In this document: one piece after another, positions 6,913-8,977 of the stretch
Numbering within the stretch: position 1 is the first letter of the stretch
How the letters are laid out: each line of letters starts with the position of its first letter
Source: Clostridia bacterium
GTDB taxonomy: Bacteria; Bacillota; Clostridia; Oscillospirales; CAG-272
Length of the DNA stretch: 8,977 nt
Direction of reading: 5' to 3'
Assembly (NCBI GenBank): GCA_017416885.1
Contig: JAFQAM010000161.1
Location: forward strand, 1 to 8,977
Translations under genes and position numbers: made by a program
Notes under the pieces: model-generated
The model's input: the letters and a program-made list of their open reading frames with translations, nothing else
Told to the model about the DNA's origin: nothing
The model's database searches: none

Positions 6913-7491
6913 ATGGATATTATTAGAATAATAACATCAGGCATTAAAAAGCCAATTTCCTATGTGAAAAATAAATTGCTTGCATCATTATCTAAAAAAG
7001 CAACCTTCACATTTGAAAAGCTACCTGAAAGCTTAGAGGAAATGAAAGCATTGCCTGAAATCACAATGGACGATCCGTTTAAAACCGCAGCGCTGACAGT
7101 ATGCGCATTATGTGTATATTCCAAGGATAGAGAAAAGGGCACCGAAATGCTCAACTTCCTTCGTGGACCAAGACCAATGTCACCAACTGATATCGCATTT
7201 TTAAACGATAGATTAATGGATGGCAGGGACTATGTTGCCCGTTCATATTTTGACGGAGCAAAGCCTGAAAATGAATATACACCAAATGTACCGTACACAG
7301 TAAAGGTTATTTCAAACCAATATTCAAAGCTTGAAAATGGCAACTATATGAAGCTACTTATAAATAGCGGTGGAGCAGATACACCACGCTCAGTAACATT
7401 AAGAAAAACCGGCTCAGGCACTTGGTACCTATGGGAGCAATATTTATTATCCGATATCCGTATACCAAAATCACAGGACGCATGGGCGTAA
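6913..7491 (+). CDS. DUF6935-like protein, 192 aa, function unknown
   Basis: The C-terminal half (TVKVISNQYSKLENG, TPRSVTLRKTGSGTWYLWEQ, LLSDIRIPKSQDAWA) and the middle (DPFKTAALTVCALCVY, FLRGPRPMSPTDIAFLNDRL) match my memory of the DUF6935 family of gut Firmicutes. No function has been established for that family as far as I know. The first ~30 residues (MDIIRIITSGIKKPISYVKN) look like an amphipathic basic helix that might sit on the membrane, but there is no signal peptide. Residues 54-125 are probably helical, and about 125-180 probably a beta domain. AAAGGAG at 6899-6905 overlaps the stop codon of the upstream gene by two bases, so translation may be coupled. An 87-base gap follows. Confidence 0.82.
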   Translation: MDIIRIITSGIKKPISYVKNKLLASLSKKATFTFEKLPESLEEMKALPEITMDDPFKTAALTVCALCVYSKDREKGTEMLNFLRGPRPMSPTDIAFLNDRLMDGRDYVARSYFDGAKPENEYTPNVPYTVKVISNQYSKLENGNYMKLLINSGGADTPRSVTLRKTGSGTWYLWEQYLLSDIRIPKSQDAWA

Positions 7492-7510
7492 ATTTATAAA
7501 ATTTTTTAAC

Positions 7511-7566
7511 GCAGAGTTAGGACTTTTTTGTCGTTCCAAATCATGCAGGGCTGGGTCTATCTCTGC
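7511..7566 (+). other. Possible leader hairpin before the lipocalin-like gene
   Basis: In the 87-base gap between genes, GCAGAG (7511-7516) is complementary to CTCTGC (7561-7566). Inside it, GGAC (7520-7523) can pair with GTCT (7555-7558, one G-U). The hairpin ends one base before the AAGGAG ribosome site (7568-7573). The roughly 31-base loop is more GC-rich than its surroundings. No T-tract follows, so it is not a standard terminator; it may be a processing or stabilising element, or chance. Confidence 0.35.
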
Positions 7567-7578
7567 TAAGGAGTAATT

Positions 7579-7965
7579 ATGGAATTATTAGGACTTTGGA
7601 AATTAAAAGAATTAGTTTCAGTAGATGAAAATGGCTTTAAAATGATAGGTGCTAATGAAATTGAAGCAATGGAGGATAACGAGGACAACCACGAGCTCAA
7701 GCAGTTACTTCGTACCGATTTTATCATTTCAAAAACCTCATTAGATCTCTATTACAAGCCACTTAAAAGTGAACTCAAAATGGCAAAAGAAGAGGGTTGG
7801 AAAATTACCAAAAAGGGCATTCTTATGGAATCCTTCCCTGCTAAAATAGAAAATGGTCAGCTTATGCTTGATTACGAAAGAACAAACGAGTATTTCCCTG
7901 TCGAAATGGACGAGGAAGGATGTATTGCCATATCAGGCGGCATTATGAAAATTCAAAAAGCATAA
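7579..7965 (+). CDS. Lipocalin-like small protein, 128 aa
   Basis: The product begins MELLGLWKLKELVSVDENGF, typical of the GxW start of lipocalin-like beta-barrel families. It continues with a pattern I associate with small Clostridial lipocalin-like proteins: FIISKTSLDLYYKP (about 48-61), an acidic/basic EEGW segment, a GILMESFPAKIENGQLMLDYE beta hairpin and a final IAISGGIMKIQK strand. It has no signal peptide, so a cytoplasmic ligand-binding or folding-related role is inferred, not shown. ATG 7579 has AAGGAG five bases upstream. It sits between the DUF6935-like gene and the secreted beta-helix gene, in the same direction. Its start (TTAGGACTTT at 7588) repeats ten bases of the leader at 7517. 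Confidence 0.78.
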   Translation: MELLGLWKLKELVSVDENGFKMIGANEIEAMEDNEDNHELKQLLRTDFIISKTSLDLYYKPLKSELKMAKEEGWKITKKGILMESFPAKIENGQLMLDYERTNEYFPVEMDEEGCIAISGGIMKIQKA

Positions 7966-7967
7966 AT

Positions 7968-8000
7968 AAAAAATCTGCCTGATAATTAAGGTCAGATTTT
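7968..8000 (+). terminator. Weak terminator or attenuator hairpin
   Basis: AAAATCTG (7970-7977) pairs with CAGATTTT (7993-8000). CCT (7978-7980) pairs with AGG (7989-7991) past a single bulged T, around an 8-base loop. The stem is 11 bp, but only four T follow and they are part of the stem. It lies 18 bases before the start of the next gene, so partial termination that lowers beta-helix expression is more likely than a full stop. Confidence 0.5.
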
Positions 8001-8018
8001 GCTTACAAGGAGAGAAAT

Positions 8019-8977
8019 ATGAAAAATAAAAAGCATATAACCACATTAATCCTACTTACACTACTTTTTATGCTGATTTTTGCAATATCCGTATCAGCAG
8101 AGAGTGAAGCTTATCAGCTTTATGTAAGTGGCGTTCAGGTAACAAGTGAAAACGCAGCCGATGTTTTAGGCGACGGCACTGTATCCTATGATAGTGAAAC
8201 CAAAACACTTACCTTAAATAATGCAAAAATTACCGATTGCTATACATTAGAATTAGGACAAGAGAATACCTGCGTTGGAATTTATACAGCCATTGATAAT
8301 CTTACCGTTAATTTAGTCGGTACAAATGAAATTGATTTTATTTCTCATATCGAAAACCACAAAGGAAATGTAGGAGGAACTGCTATTTATTCAGAGTGCA
8401 ATCTTTTAGTAAAAGGTGATGGCTCAATTACATTAAAGGCAGAATTTTCTATTGTTGCAACCGGAAGCATTAGCATTACTGATTCAAGCATATTATCCGG
8501 TTCATTTTTCGGAATATCAAATATGTCAGGTGATATCACACTTACTAACGCAACAATTAAAACAGTACCTAATGAAAAATGGGATATTGCTGCACTAATA
8601 TTTGCACAGTCATCAAATATAATACTTGAAAACACTACCGTTGTAGCCAATGATTATATTGAAATGTCTGTAATCTATACAATGCTTGGTAGCATAACCG
8701 TTAATAATTCATCAGTAACCACATCAAGTGTAGGTGCTGCCGCGATATCCGCGGGCTCTATGGAGCAAGGCGCACCAAACCAAACACTCACCATTACAAA
8801 TTCCGAGCTTAATATTGCCTCTAATATGATGGGCATAGTCTGTGGCGGTAGCTTATTTAAAATGGAAAATGTAAAGGGCAATTTTCAGTTAACCAAGGAT
8901 ATGGCATATGCAATAGTTGCTGTAACACGCCTTGAAATATCAAACTGTGAGCTTGATATTTATGCTGTTCCAATAGA
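8019..8977 (+). CDS. Secreted beta-helix surface protein (C-terminus cut by the window edge)
   Basis: The frame is open for 319 codons from ATG 8019 to the right edge, with AAGGAG at 8007-8012. A signal peptide is clear: MKNKKH, a Leu/Ile-rich core, and predicted cleavage VSA|ES after residue 27. The mature start carries a conserved-looking module (LYVSGVQVTS, LGDGTVSYD at 50-58, KTLTLNNAKI at 62-71) seen at the front of many Clostridial surface proteins. Short repeated strands follow, such as NLTVNLVGTNEI, NLLVKGDGSITL, SISITDSSI, DITLTNATI, NIILENTTV, SITVNNSSV and TLTITNSEL. This is the ladder pattern of a right-handed parallel beta-helix. No pectate-lyase catalytic motif is visible in the part seen. 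The rest, including any anchor, lies outside the window. It is probably an extracellular carbohydrate- or surface-binding protein made with the upstream genes. Confidence 0.85.
   Translation, partial: MKNKKHITTLILLTLLFMLIFAISVSAESEAYQLYVSGVQVTSENAADVLGDGTVSYDSETKTLTLNNAKITDCYTLELGQENTCVGIYTAIDNLTVNLVGTNEIDFISHIENHKGNVGGTAIYSECNLLVKGDGSITLKAEFSIVATGSISITDSSILSGSFFGISNMSGDITLTNATIKTVPNEKWDIAALIFAQSSNIILENTTVVANDYIEMSVIYTMLGSITVNNSSVTTSSVGAAAISAGSMEQGAPNQTLTITNSELNIASNMMGIVCGGSLFKMENVKGNFQLTKDMAYAIVAVTRLEISNCELDIYAVPI

Noticed and set aside
7492..7511. Terminator formed by the A/T-rich run after the DUF6935-like gene
   Set aside because: The possible stem is only A/T pairs and very short, so it is unlikely to stop transcription.
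8387..8881. Two short minus-strand open frames
   Set aside because: They are antisense to the beta-helix gene, which has a clear start, signal peptide and uninterrupted frame to the edge.

Overview
The window looks like a piece of an AT-rich, low-GC Gram-positive genome, most likely an uncultured gut-type Clostridia/Eubacteriales member. The reasons are strong AAGGAGG-type ribosome sites before every gene, sigma-A-like promoters, secreted and membrane-anchored surface proteins, a 7TM-LuxR regulator, and families (DUF6259, DUF6935) that I associate with gut Firmicutes. This taxonomic call is inference; no rRNA or marker gene is present.

Layout. (1) Positions 1-1598, minus strand: a long gene, cut by the left edge, for a DUF6259-type glycoside-hydrolase-like protein with no signal peptide. 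(2) A 199-bp divergent intergenic region with a good promoter in each direction and a 14-bp direct repeat. (3) 1798-2757, plus: a one-component regulator with seven membrane helices fused to a LuxR-type HTH, closed by a strong intrinsic terminator. (4) 2799-2998: a regulatory region with TCACCC half-sites about one helical turn apart, a CACCC/GGGTG dyad, a perfect 12-bp palindrome and a weak-(-35) promoter. (5) 2999 to the right edge, plus: a run of six genes with short gaps, probably one operon. It encodes a 141-aa unknown protein; a 963-aa secreted, membrane-anchored surface protein with five Ig-like repeats, an InlB-like repeat and a Cys/His-rich zinc-ribbon-like region; a 178-aa unknown protein; a 192-aa DUF6935-like protein; a 128-aa lipocalin-like protein; and a secreted beta-helix protein cut by the right edge.

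Working model (inference): the membrane LuxR protein senses an envelope or extracellular signal and activates the downstream operon through the CACCC sites at about -44. The operon then makes an extracytoplasmic surface module (anchored adhesin-like protein plus beta-helix protein) together with several small cytoplasmic proteins of unknown function. The regulator, its putative operator and the four small uncharacterised proteins are the most interesting part. The divergent DUF6259 gene looks like a separate carbohydrate-related unit. No RNA genes, mobile elements or CRISPR arrays are visible.
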